Assembly: GCA_002493515.1 (NCBI GenBank)
Contig: DKYZ01000134.1
Span: 1-9,914, forward strand
Source: Porphyromonadaceae bacterium UBA7087
GTDB taxonomy: Bacteria; Bacteroidota; Bacteroidia; Bacteroidales; Muribaculaceae
DNA length: 9,914 nt
Direction of reading: 5' to 3'
In this document: piece after piece, positions 1 through 5,920 of the stretch
How the letters are laid out: every line of letters starts with the position of its first letter
Position numbering within the stretch: the stretch's first letter is position 1
Program-made: the position numbers and the translations under genes
The notes under the pieces: model-generated
The model's input: the letters and a program-made list of their open reading frames with translations, nothing else
Databases searched by the model: none
What the model was told of the DNA's origin: nothing

Positions 1-16
1 CATTTACTGAATATCC

Positions 17-361
17 CTACTTACTCTTTATGTCCTCCAGCACGGCCTCGCTCCATTTGAGATTGAGGCGCCGGATGGCTTTCAGCAGGGGCGGAAGATG
101 ATAGAACACCTCCCGGCCACGCTCTATCCATGTGAGCTGGTAGCGTCGGCGCATCCTCTGAAGCTGGCGGGTTGACATGTGCAGCAGACGGGCTGCCATA
201 GCGTTGGGGATTGGCGGGATTGAGGATAATTCATCCTTTTCCTCCTTCGCCTCTTTCTTCTTCCTGTCCTCTTTGGTCAGGAGGGCGAGTATCAGCGACA
301 GGGTTTCTTCGAGAGTGACCGTGCGCTGATAGAGCATTTCCAGTGTAATCTGTTGTTCCAT
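17..361 (-). CDS. Small winged helix-turn-helix protein of a mobile element (excisionase/regulator-like)
   Basis: A 114-residue protein. Residues 1-45 are predicted mostly helical and end in a highly charged Lys/Glu run (about 30-44), possibly a short coiled coil. Residues about 52-98 look like a MerR/HTH_17-type winged helix: an AARLLHMSTRQLQRM helix-turn-helix, then a basic stretch and a GREVFYHLPPLLKAI wing-like end. Small proteins of this type commonly follow tyrosine integrases in Bacteroidales integrative elements, where they are annotated as HTH-domain or excisionase-like proteins. The ATG at 361 is preceded by a leader motif shared with the integrase gene. The upstream region has a TAnnTTTG-like -7 box and a 14-bp palindrome, so the protein may control itself. 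The TAG stop lies 13 bases before another minus-strand ATG at 3-1, so a further gene of the same operon probably continues off the window. The role as excisionase or repressor is inferred. Confidence 0.72.
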   Translation of the reverse strand: MEQQITLEMLYQRTVTLEETLSLILALLTKEDRKKKEAKEEKDELSSIPPIPNAMAARLLHMSTRQLQRMRRRYQLTWIERGREVFYHLPPLLKAIRRLNLKWSEAVLEDIKSK

Positions 362-388
362 TCTTTTTCGGATTTAGTGTTACGCTGG

Positions 389-396
389 CAAAGGTA
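389..396 (-). promoter_or_regulatory. Possible -7 promoter element for the HTH gene
   Basis: On the minus strand this reads TACCTTTG, an exact match to the Bacteroidota -7 consensus TAnnTTTG, 28 bases upstream of the HTH start codon. No TTTG is found at the expected -33 position 19-21 bases further upstream. The promoter may therefore be weak or depend on an activator bound to the adjacent palindrome. Confidence 0.4.
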
Positions 397-418
397 CACA
401 GACGCCGGAAGGTCACTT

Positions 419-442
419 GGGAACCTTACGGGAACGTTCCCG
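419..442. promoter_or_regulatory. Palindrome with extra half-site, candidate operator
   Basis: Positions 429-442 are a perfect 14-bp palindrome, CGGGAACGTTCCCG. A further GGGAAC half-site at 419-424 lies exactly 11 bp, about one helical turn, from the start of the GGGAAC in the palindrome. The array sits just upstream of the putative -7 box of the HTH gene and downstream of the integrase terminator. This is where an operator or activator site for the HTH promoter would be. The binding protein is unknown; the HTH protein itself is the obvious candidate. Confidence 0.5.
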
Positions 443-460
443 AAAATAATTTTTGGAGTG

Positions 461-500
461 GAAAAGACAAAGCGCCGGCCATTGATATATAGCCGACGCT
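461..500 (-). terminator. Intrinsic terminator of the integrase gene
   Basis: On the minus strand a 9-bp stem AGCGTCGGC/GCCGGCGCT, with one U-G pair and a 12-base loop, begins 23 bases after the integrase stop. It is followed by TTTGTCTTTT. Arms are at 492-500 and 471-479. It separates the integrase from the HTH gene, which therefore needs its own promoter. Confidence 0.7.
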
Positions 501-522
501 CCGTCAACGGGTTAGCTGTATA

Positions 523-1743
523 TCAACTGAAATCGAGACTGCCGAGATTTTTTGCGAGATTTTCCATGTCGTGACTTATTTTCTCGTTTGTGATACGGGC
601 GTAAATCTGTGTCGTCTGGATGTTTGTGTGGCCGAGCATCTTGCTCACCGACTCAATCGGCACACCCTTTCCGAGCGTCATCGTAGTAGCGAAAGTATGA
701 CGTGCCAGATGAAATGTGAGGTTCTTCTCGATGCCACAGATGTCGGCAATCTCCTTTAGATAGCAGTTCAGTTTCTGGTTTGTGATTATCGGCATGAGCT
801 GAACGTCCAGATACTTGCCCTCGTACTTTTTCAGTATCTTGAGAGCCGGAGGGAGCAGCGGTACCGTCACTTTCGTATCGGTTTTCTGCCGGTGGGTCAC
901 TATCCACAGGCGACCGTCGAACATTTTCTGTATGTTATCTACACGGAGATTGGCGAGGTCGATGTATGCCAGCCCGGTGAAGCAGGCGAAGATGAAGATG
1001 TCGCGCACCTGTTCCAGACGCTTGGAGGCAAACTCCTTTTCCATCATCTTTTTCAGGTCGTCTTCCGTCAGGAAGCCACGGTCAACGCGCTGCACGGAGA
1101 TTTTATATCCGTTGAAGGGGTCAACGAAAATCAGACCGGCCCTGATTGCCTTGTTGATGACCTGCTTGAAGAATTTCATGCACTTGTAGGTGGTGTTCTG
1201 GCTGTAACCGTATTCAGTGCGCAGGAAGAACTCAAGATCCACGATGAACTGGTACTTGATTTCACGAAGGGGAATATCGGTGATATTGTATTTATTCTTC
1301 ATGAACTCCACCACGCGGCGGTACATCCGCTCGTATTTCTGATAGGTAGGGTTTGCCTTGCTGATACCTATGAGCTTCTTGGTATCTTCAAGGTGCTGAA
1401 GGTAGAGAGGTACCAGCGATTCCTCTTTGGCGGTGATGCCGGTAAAGGCGTTCTTCACCATTTCGGCTGTAACGTAGCCATGTCGGTTGAGTATGTCGTA
1501 GTAATGTTCTTTGAGAACGACCCTCATGTCTTCGAGGCGCTTGTTGATTTCAAGGATTTTTGCAGAGCGTCCGATAGCCTTCATAGCCTTGACATCCCAT
1601 AGTTCCGGTTCCACTGCTACTGTGGAGTTGATTCTCTCGTATTCTCCGTTCACGGCAATACGAATAGTTATCGGGCACTTGCCCTCCTTATTCTTATAGT
1701 TGCCACGGATATGGAAAAGAATCTTGAATGTGTTCTTTTTCAT
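523..1743 (-). CDS. Tyrosine recombinase / phage-type integrase of an integrative element
   Basis: A 406-residue site-specific recombinase of the Bacteroidota integrase group. Residues 1-100 form the arm-DNA-binding domain (opening MKKNTFKILFHIRG, with an NGEYERINSTV strand region). Residues about 105-205 are the SAM-like core-binding domain, and about 220-395 the catalytic domain. Visible catalytic residues are Lys287 (RQKTDTK), His345 and Arg348 (HLARH), His372 (LGH) and the nucleophile Tyr381 (TQIYAR). The first catalytic arginine is absent: the box reads TGLAYIDLANL with Ala259, as in many Bacteroidota integrases such as the CTnDOT enzyme. Length and domains are complete. The gene has its own terminator and is preceded by 445 bp of repeat-rich DNA reaching to the tmRNA terminator. 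It most likely integrates and excises the element that extends left of the window. I see no consensus TTTG/TAnnTTTG promoter upstream. Confidence 0.93.
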   Translation of the reverse strand: MKKNTFKILFHIRGNYKNKEGKCPITIRIAVNGEYERINSTVAVEPELWDVKAMKAIGRSAKILEINKRLEDMRVVLKEHYYDILNRHGYVTAEMVKNAFTGITAKEESLVPLYLQHLEDTKKLIGISKANPTYQKYERMYRRVVEFMKNKYNITDIPLREIKYQFIVDLEFFLRTEYGYSQNTTYKCMKFFKQVINKAIRAGLIFVDPFNGYKISVQRVDRGFLTEDDLKKMMEKEFASKRLEQVRDIFIFACFTGLAYIDLANLRVDNIQKMFDGRLWIVTHRQKTDTKVTVPLLPPALKILKKYEGKYLDVQLMPIITNQKLNCYLKEIADICGIEKNLTFHLARHTFATTMTLGKGVPIESVSKMLGHTNIQTTQIYARITNEKISHDMENLAKNLGSLDFS

Positions 1744-1752
1744 TTTCGCTTT

Positions 1753-1763
1753 GGATTTAGTGT
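1753..1763 (-). promoter_or_regulatory. Leader motif shared by integrase and HTH genes
   Basis: The 11 bases ACACTAAATCC (minus strand) stand 9 bases before the integrase ATG. The same 11 bases stand 8 bases before the HTH ATG, at 370-380. A third, partial copy (GATTTAGTG on the plus strand) is at 2111-2119. Matching position relative to both starts suggests a shared translation-initiation or regulatory element. Neither gene has a clear Shine-Dalgarno sequence, which is usual in Bacteroidota. Confidence 0.45.
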
Positions 1764-1764
1764 C

Positions 1765-1799
1765 ATCATTATCCGCGTTATGCGGTTGGATGTAATGAT
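1765..1799 (-). promoter_or_regulatory. Hairpin in the integrase leader
   Basis: Nested inverted repeats lie 22 bases upstream of the integrase ATG: outer arms ATCATTA/TAATGAT (1765-1771, 1793-1799) and inner arms CCGC/GCGG (1773-1776, 1782-1785) around a 5-base loop. In RNA this would fold just before the start region and could influence integrase translation. It could also be a protein-binding dyad. Confidence 0.35.
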
Positions 1800-1802
1800 A
1801 AC

Positions 1803-1845
1803 GAGTTTGACATTATTTTCGATTGGACGCTTGAAAGTCAAACTC
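1803..1845. repeat. 9-bp perfect inverted repeat GAGTTTGAC / GTCAAACTC
   Basis: Arms at 1803-1811 and 1837-1845 are separated by 25 bp, giving a 34-bp centre spacing, near three helical turns. The repeat lies in the non-coding stretch upstream of the integrase. The gap is too large for paired core recombination sites with the usual short overlap. A regulator operator or a pair of arm-type integrase sites fits better. Confidence 0.45.
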
Positions 1846-1857
1846 ACGCCATATAAG

Positions 1858-2013
1858 CGACTTACGCGATTTTTAACATAGGCGACTTACATCGGACGAT
1901 GCTTTTCACCGCGAAAATCACAGAATTAGATTGCATTGTCAGACATCGTGTCGGACAGCCGTTTTAACACATCGGGGATAGCTGGTTAAAATGTCGCCGA
2001 TTTTCCGACTTAC
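1858..2013. repeat. Three direct copies of CGACTTAC
   Basis: Copies occur at 1858-1865, 1883-1890 and 2006-2013, all on the plus strand. The first two are preceded by G and start 25 bp apart. Other short repeats in the same stretch are TTGCATTGT at 1931-1939 and 2054-2062, an imperfect dyad TGTC...GACA at 1937-1957, and TTTTAAC/GTTAAAA at 1962-1968 and 1985-1991. Together they suggest a multi-protein DNA-binding region. I see no gene here. Confidence 0.45.
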
Positions 2014-2067
2014 GTCTGAGTTAGGTCTTTGGATATATTTGAACGCCAATTAGTTGCATTGTTTTCG

Positions 2068-2096
2068 GTCACATTTTTGTCACAATTTTCGTCACA
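2068..2096. repeat. Three helically phased GTCACA iterons
   Basis: GTCACA occurs at 2068-2073, 2079-2084 and 2091-2096, with start spacings of 11 and 12 bp and T-rich spacers. All copies would therefore face the same side of the helix. An inverted GTGAC follows at 2117-2121. Phased short iterons between an integrase gene and its likely attachment site resemble excisionase or arm-type binding arrays; this role is inferred. Confidence 0.5.
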
Positions 2097-2188
2097 AGAA
2101 AACTTGAAACGATTTAGTGACAAATAGCCGTCCGAGAAGGTCTTTTTTAGGTCCTATATCAGTCCTTAGTCCGATAGGATAAGACACG

Positions 2189-2223
2189 AAAAAACCTCGG
2201 AACTATCTGATAGTCCGAGGTTT
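2189..2223 (-). terminator. Intrinsic terminator of the tmRNA gene
   Basis: On the minus strand a 10-bp stem AAACCTCGGA/TCCGAGGTTT is extended by a CTAT/ATAG helix with one bulged T. It is followed by an uninterrupted run of six T (positions 2194-2189). It begins 37 bases after the mature 3' end of tmRNA. Confidence 0.85.
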
Positions 2224-2259
2224 GTCTCGAATTTTCCGATTTAGTTCGGAAGTACATAG

Positions 2260-2660
2260 TGGAGGTGGAGGGGTTTGAACCCTCGTCCAAACGCGGACCC
2301 AATAAGCTTTCTACATGCTTAGTCATTGAGTTGGTTTTCGTGCTGCAACAGGCTCACGACGACCAATTGCAGCCTTATCCTCTAAATTTCAGCGGTAGCC
2401 CGAGGCTTGCTGCCGCCAATTTCCGAATTTCTCTGCACCTCCATATCCAAACGTCTCGGAACAGGGCAATGGGGAGATGTCTCGTTCACGTCACTTTGAC
2501 GCGAATTAAGCAATCCTACTATACTTCAGATCAAGCAGCGAGAGCGTAGTTGTTATTTTCGCCAATTATAGGTCGATGTTCTTGATATTATAGAGCTTGG
2601 ACATCAAAGCTCTGCATGCTTACTTACCGTTTCTACACGCTGTCAAAACCAGTCACCCCC
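2260..2660 (-). ncRNA. ssrA: Transfer-messenger RNA (tmRNA, 10Sa RNA)
   Basis: About 401 nt. The tRNA-like ends pair well: 5' GGGGGTG (2660-2654) with 3' CACCTCC (2267-2261), including the G3-U wobble recognised by alanyl-tRNA synthetase. They are followed by discriminator A (2260). The T arm is GAGGG-TTCAAAC-CCCTC (2284-2268). The 5' part starts with the typical GGGGGTGACTGGTTTTGACA, and the 3' part contains the conserved GACTAAGCATGTAGAAA. The internal tag reading frame is at 2563-2531. CCA is not encoded, since the bases after the discriminator are CTA, so it must be added enzymatically. Together with SmpB, tmRNA frees stalled ribosomes and tags the unfinished protein for degradation. It has its own promoter and terminator. 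Its 3' flank faces an integrase gene, and ssrA is a well-known integration target. Confidence 0.95.
2531..2563 (-). other. tmRNA proteolysis-tag reading frame
   Basis: Reading from the GGC resume codon at 2563, the frame encodes GENNNYALAA and then TGA. With the alanine carried by tmRNA the tag is (A)GENNNYALAA. The YALAA end is the usual signal for ClpXP-type proteases. The related tag I recall from Porphyromonas gingivalis is GENNYALAA, so this one appears to have one additional Asn. Confidence 0.9.
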
Positions 2661-2672
2661 GTGTAGTAACTC

Positions 2673-2688
2673 CGCTTCCTCTGAAGCG
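2673..2688 (-). promoter_or_regulatory. Hairpin in the 5' leader of pre-tmRNA
   Basis: CGCTTC-AGAG-GAAGCG on the minus strand forms a perfect 6-bp stem with a 4-base loop. It lies between the expected transcription start (about 2690) and the mature 5' end at 2660. It would be removed when RNase P matures the 5' end. Confidence 0.4.
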
Positions 2689-2694
2689 TGACTG

Positions 2695-2726
2695 CAAAAT
2701 TAGCTGATTAATCCATAATGTGCAAA
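2695..2726 (-). promoter_or_regulatory. ssrA promoter (Bacteroidota -33/-7 type)
   Basis: Minus strand: -33 TTTG at 2726-2723, a 20-base spacer, and -7 TAATTTTG at 2702-2695. This is an exact match to the Bacteroidota primary-sigma consensus. Transcription should begin near 2690, giving a leader of about 30 nt before mature tmRNA. It lies just beyond the stop codon of the DAHP synthase gene. Confidence 0.8.
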
Positions 2727-2750
2727 TATAATCCGCGAATTTAATGATAT

Positions 2751-3833
2751 TTAACATTTCGGATTGCTGCTTATCTCAATCTGCTGGCGGACGGACTCAT
2801 CATGGATAGCCAGCAGGATGGTCTTCAGGAAATCCCCGTCCATGCCGAGCTGTTCGCCAAGTTCCACACGCGAGCGTATCACATCGTTATAACGCGATGC
2901 CTGGACCACAGGCATCGAATGAACCCTTTTATAGCGTCCGATCTCGCGTGACACCTCCATACGCTTACCCAGAATATCAAGCAGCTGATTGTCAATGTCA
3001 TCTATACGGCTCCGCAGACTCGTTAGATTTTCAGTAATCTCACATGTGTTGCGGAATACAAGACCGCTGAGAATGCTCTTAAGCGTCTCCGGAGTCACCT
3101 GTTGGGCTGCATCGCTCATTGCGCAGTCAGGATTGCAATGGCTCTCTATGATCAAACCATCAAACCCCATGTCCATTGCCTGCTGCGACAGCGGGGCGAT
3201 CAGGTCACGTTTGCCGCCGATATGCGACGGATCGCATAGAATCGGAAGGGTGGGGTAGCGGAGGCGCAGTTCCGTAGGAATCCTCCATTCCGGCATATTG
3301 CGGTAGATATGTTTCCCATATACGCAGAATCCCCGGTGGATGGCGCCAATCCGTCTGACTCCGGCGTTGTAGATGCGCTGCATCGCTCCGATCCACAGCT
3401 CGATGTCGGGATTCACGGGATTCTTTACCAATACGGTGGCTTCGGAAGGGTTGCTCTCGGCCAGGGTATCGGCAATCTCCTGCATGGCGAAAGGATTTGC
3501 GGATGTGCGTGCCCCTATCCAAAGAATATCGATTCCAGCCTCAAGGGCCTTCTTCACGTGAAGACGGTTAGCCACCTCAGTTGCGGTATACATGCCGGTG
3601 GCCTTCTTCACGTCACGCATCCATTTCAGTCCGATCTCGCCAACACCCTCGAATCCGCCGGGCTTTGTACGCGGTTTCCATATCCCGGCCCGGAAAATCC
3701 TTATTCCCGAGTCCGCGAGCTGTGAGGCCGTGGCAAGCATCTGCTCCCTTGACTCCGCACTGCATGGTCCGGCGATGATAAGCGGCCGGTCACTGTCGAT
3801 TCCCTTGAATGTCAATGGCTGAAGATTAGTCAT
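2751..3833 (-). CDS. Bifunctional DAHP synthase / chorismate mutase (type II)
   Basis: A 360-residue fusion catalysing the entry step of aromatic synthesis (phosphoenolpyruvate + erythrose 4-phosphate to DAHP) and chorismate to prephenate. Residues 1-262 form a type I-beta DAHP synthase: AGPCSAES (21-28), KPRTKPGGFEG (53-63), KNPVNPD (137-143) and DPSHIGGKRDL (201-211). Likely metal ligands are Cys24, His204, Glu230 and Asp241. Residues about 268-355 are an AroQ-type mutase; by comparison with the E. coli domain, Arg274, Arg291, Lys302, Arg314 and Gln351 match active-site positions. The same order is known from Prevotella, where prephenate feeds back on the synthase. A longer frame would open at 3866, but that start lies inside the hairpin behind glnS, so I take the ATG at 3833 (MTNLQPLTFKG). 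There is no consensus promoter in the 57-bp gap to glnS. Expression by read-through from glnS is likely. Confidence 0.93.
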   Translation of the reverse strand: MTNLQPLTFKGIDSDRPLIIAGPCSAESREQMLATASQLADSGIRIFRAGIWKPRTKPGGFEGVGEIGLKWMRDVKKATGMYTATEVANRLHVKKALEAGIDILWIGARTSANPFAMQEIADTLAESNPSEATVLVKNPVNPDIELWIGAMQRIYNAGVRRIGAIHRGFCVYGKHIYRNMPEWRIPTELRLRYPTLPILCDPSHIGGKRDLIAPLSQQAMDMGFDGLIIESHCNPDCAMSDAAQQVTPETLKSILSGLVFRNTCEITENLTSLRSRIDDIDNQLLDILGKRMEVSREIGRYKRVHSMPVVQASRYNDVIRSRVELGEQLGMDGDFLKTILLAIHDESVRQQIEISSNPKC

Positions 3834-3845
3834 AATCAGAACGGA

Positions 3846-3877
3846 AAGCCCCGGATTATATGACAAATCCGGGGCTT
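3846..3877 (-). terminator. 12-bp perfect hairpin between glnS and the DAHP synthase gene
   Basis: Arms AAGCCCCGGATT (3846-3857) and AATCCGGGGCTT (3866-3877) are perfectly complementary around an 8-base loop. On the minus strand the hairpin starts 14 bases after the glnS stop and ends only 12 bases before the next ATG. Just three T follow, so termination may be partial. It could act as an mRNA stabiliser or attenuator. Confidence 0.65.
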
Positions 3878-3890
3878 TGCGAATATGTTG

Positions 3891-5600
3891 TCAGTTTGCT
3901 TTCTTCTGCTCCTTTGCCCAGGTATCTTTCAGACCGATTGTCTTGTTGAATACGAGCTTGCCGGGTGTCGAGTCGGGATCTACCACGTAATATCCCAGGC
4001 GTGTGAACTGGAAGTTCTTGCCCGGCTCGGCAACGGTGACGGCCCACGGCTCAAGCATGACATTCTCCCGGATCTTCAGAGAGTCGGGATTGAGCAGCTC
4101 GCGGAAATCGCCCTCCTCGGCTGATGGATTCTCCACGGCGAACAGCCGGTCGTAATCCCTCACTGTGACAGGCACAGCCGTGGGGACAGAAACCCAGTGA
4201 AGGGTCCCTTTCACCTTGCGGTCAGCTCCGGGGAGGCCACTGCGTGTCTCCGGATCATACTCGGCGTAGATCTCCTCGATCTCTCCAGCATCGTTCTTCT
4301 TTACGCCGGTACACCTTATTATATATGCGCCTTTCAGTCTCACCTCCTTGTCGGGGCTCAGACGGAAGAATTTCTTCGGAGGATTCTCCATGAAGTCCTC
4401 CCTCTCTATCCAGAGTTCGCGTGAGAAAGGCATCGCGTGTTTGCCTTCCTCGAGATTCTCGGGATTATTGTCGATTAGAATCTCCTCTGTCTGACCCTCG
4501 GGATAATTGGTGAGGATAAGTTTCATCGGATTCTGGACGGCGCTGACGCGGGTAGCGGTCTTGTTGAGGTCTTCCCTGACGGAATGCTCGAGCAGTTCGA
4601 TGTGGTTGAGCGCCTCGTATTTGGTGTAGCCGATCCTGTTGACGAAATCCTTGATGGCAGAGGGGGTGTATCCTCTCCTGCGGAGTCCGCAAAGGGTCGG
4701 CATGCGGGGATCGTCCCATCCGCTTACGAGCCCCTCCTTTACGAGCTGGAGGAGTTTTCTCTTGCTCATCACGGTGTATGTGAGGTTGAGGCGGTTGAAC
4801 TCAATCTGTCGCGGGCAGTAGGAATCGTCGGCGAGTTCCTTCACGAAGTATTCGTAGAGCGGGCGGTGAGGCACAAACTCCAGGGTGCATATCGAGTGGG
4901 TCACGCCTTCGAAATAGTCGCTCTGGCCGTGGGCGAAGTCATACATGGGATATACCTTCCAGGTCTCTCCGGTGCGCCAATGGGGAGTCTTGATGATACG
5001 GTACATTATGGGGTCACGGAAGTGCATGTTGCTGTTGGCCATGTCGATTTTGGCACGAAGCACCATGGAACCCTCCTCGAACTCACCTTTGTTCATGCGC
5101 TCGAAAAGGTCAAGATTTTCCTCTATGGGGCGGTCGCGGTAGGGGCTGTTCTCTCCTGGCTGGGTGGGAGTTCCTTTCTGGCGTGCTATGTCCTCGCTCG
5201 ACTGCTCGTCGACGTAAGCCTTCCCCTCCTTTATCAGACGGATTGCGAGATCGTAAAGCTGTGGGAAATAGTCGCTTGCATAATAAAGACGGTCTTCCCA
5301 GTCGTATCCGAGCCAGTGGATGTCGCGCATTATCGCCTCTACATACTCGGTGTCTTCCTTCTGGGGATTTGTGTCATCGAAACGCAGGTTGCATTTGCCG
5401 CCGAATTTCTCCGCTGCGCCGAAATCCATGATGATGGCCTTGGCGTGTCCGATATGCAGGTATCCGTTGGGCTCAGGCGGGAAGCGAGTGTTCAGTCTTC
5501 CTCCGTTTTTGCCTTCGGCGAGGTCTTTCTCAATCTCCTGTTCTACAAAATTCAAGCCATTCTCGTTGACGATGGCTTCGTCTTTTATTATTTCAGTCAT
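3891..5600 (-). CDS. glnS: Glutamine--tRNA ligase (GlnRS)
   Basis: A 569-residue cytoplasmic class I aminoacyl-tRNA synthetase that charges tRNA-Gln with glutamine, using ATP. The N-terminal catalytic core shows PPEPNGYLHIGHAKAI (41-56), with the HIGH motif at 49-52, and the FDDTNP motif near 74-79. The KMSKS-like loop is VMSKRKL (277-283). The C-terminal half from about residue 345 is the two-barrel anticodon-binding region. Length and motif order match the bacterial GlnRS family, so the gene is complete. It is transcribed from a consensus promoter 27 bases upstream (5627-5657). The DAHP synthase gene follows after a 57-bp gap with a hairpin. Direct charging by GlnRS removes the need for Glu-tRNA-Gln amidation. 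Confidence 0.97.
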   Translation of the reverse strand: MTEIIKDEAIVNENGLNFVEQEIEKDLAEGKNGGRLNTRFPPEPNGYLHIGHAKAIIMDFGAAEKFGGKCNLRFDDTNPQKEDTEYVEAIMRDIHWLGYDWEDRLYYASDYFPQLYDLAIRLIKEGKAYVDEQSSEDIARQKGTPTQPGENSPYRDRPIEENLDLFERMNKGEFEEGSMVLRAKIDMANSNMHFRDPIMYRIIKTPHWRTGETWKVYPMYDFAHGQSDYFEGVTHSICTLEFVPHRPLYEYFVKELADDSYCPRQIEFNRLNLTYTVMSKRKLLQLVKEGLVSGWDDPRMPTLCGLRRRGYTPSAIKDFVNRIGYTKYEALNHIELLEHSVREDLNKTATRVSAVQNPMKLILTNYPEGQTEEILIDNNPENLEEGKHAMPFSRELWIEREDFMENPPKKFFRLSPDKEVRLKGAYIIRCTGVKKNDAGEIEEIYAEYDPETRSGLPGADRKVKGTLHWVSVPTAVPVTVRDYDRLFAVENPSAEEGDFRELLNPDSLKIRENVMLEPWAVTVAEPGKNFQFTRLGYYVVDPDSTPGKLVFNKTIGLKDTWAKEQKKAN

Positions 5601-5626
5601 TTCCTGTAGTATTTCAGAATAAAGTG

Positions 5627-5657
5627 CAAAATTAATGAAATAATGGCAAAAAACAAA
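5627..5657 (-). promoter_or_regulatory. glnS promoter (Bacteroidota -33/-7 type)
   Basis: Minus strand: -33 TTTG at 5657-5654, a 19-base spacer, and -7 TAATTTTG at 5634-5627. Transcription should begin about 5620, giving a leader of roughly 20 nt before the ATG at 5600. Confidence 0.78.
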
Positions 5658-5710
5658 AACGAAGGTGAAATAAGACGCCGCAAAACGCTAAGATATGAGA
5701 AAGAAAAGGG

Positions 5711-5742
5711 CAGCGGAGACTGCCGTATGGGAGTCTCCGCTG
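5711..5742 (-). terminator. 11-bp perfect hairpin, possible terminator without an obvious gene
   Basis: CAGCGGAGACT (5711-5721) and AGTCTCCGCTG (5732-5742) pair perfectly around a 10-base loop. On the minus strand the stem is followed by CCCTTTTCTTTC, a moderate T-rich tract, so it looks like a leftward terminator. The nearest gene to the right already has its own terminator at 6088-6120. The transcript ended here is therefore unknown, possibly a small RNA from 5750-6080. Confidence 0.5.
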
Positions 5743-5920
5743 TCAGGCTTTGCGCCCCCGTTCCGGATTGTGGACGGGGCTGCGGCAATCAAATTTCTTG
5801 TTGCAATTCGGTCAAGTAATGGAAAAGTAGAAACAAAAGCTGTTCGTCAGAACGTATTCGTGGTTCAGTTTAGTATCAGTTGGTTGCATCGTGTCCCCTC
5901 TATAGGGGAGTATACTCTGG

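Noticed and set aside
892..1602. Plus-strand frame of 236 residues opposite the integrase
   Set aside because: It is antisense to a gene whose catalytic motifs are certain, and the protein shows no recognisable features.
1744..2188. CRISPR-like array between integrase and ssrA
   Set aside because: Repeats are only 6-9 bp with irregular spacing and no cas genes are nearby. A recombinase or regulator binding region fits better.
2259..2549. Plus-strand frame of 96 residues beginning MEVEGFEPSS
   Set aside because: It is the complement of the tmRNA. Such EGFEPSS peptides are a common artefact of tRNA-like T arms read backwards.
3834..3866. N-terminal extension of the DAHP synthase (MSYNPGLSVLI)
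   Set aside because: It would begin inside the intergenic hairpin and adds residues not expected before the family start MTNLQPLTFKG.
4584..5609. Long plus-strand frame of 341 residues opposite glnS
   Set aside because: It is the antisense of a clearly conserved GlnRS gene. Open antisense frames are common opposite high-GC-third-position genes.
5893..5912. CTATAGGGGAG resembling a T7-type phage promoter core
   Set aside because: Only the core bases match, the upstream recognition bases do not, and it is simply part of a TCCCCT/AGGGGA stem.
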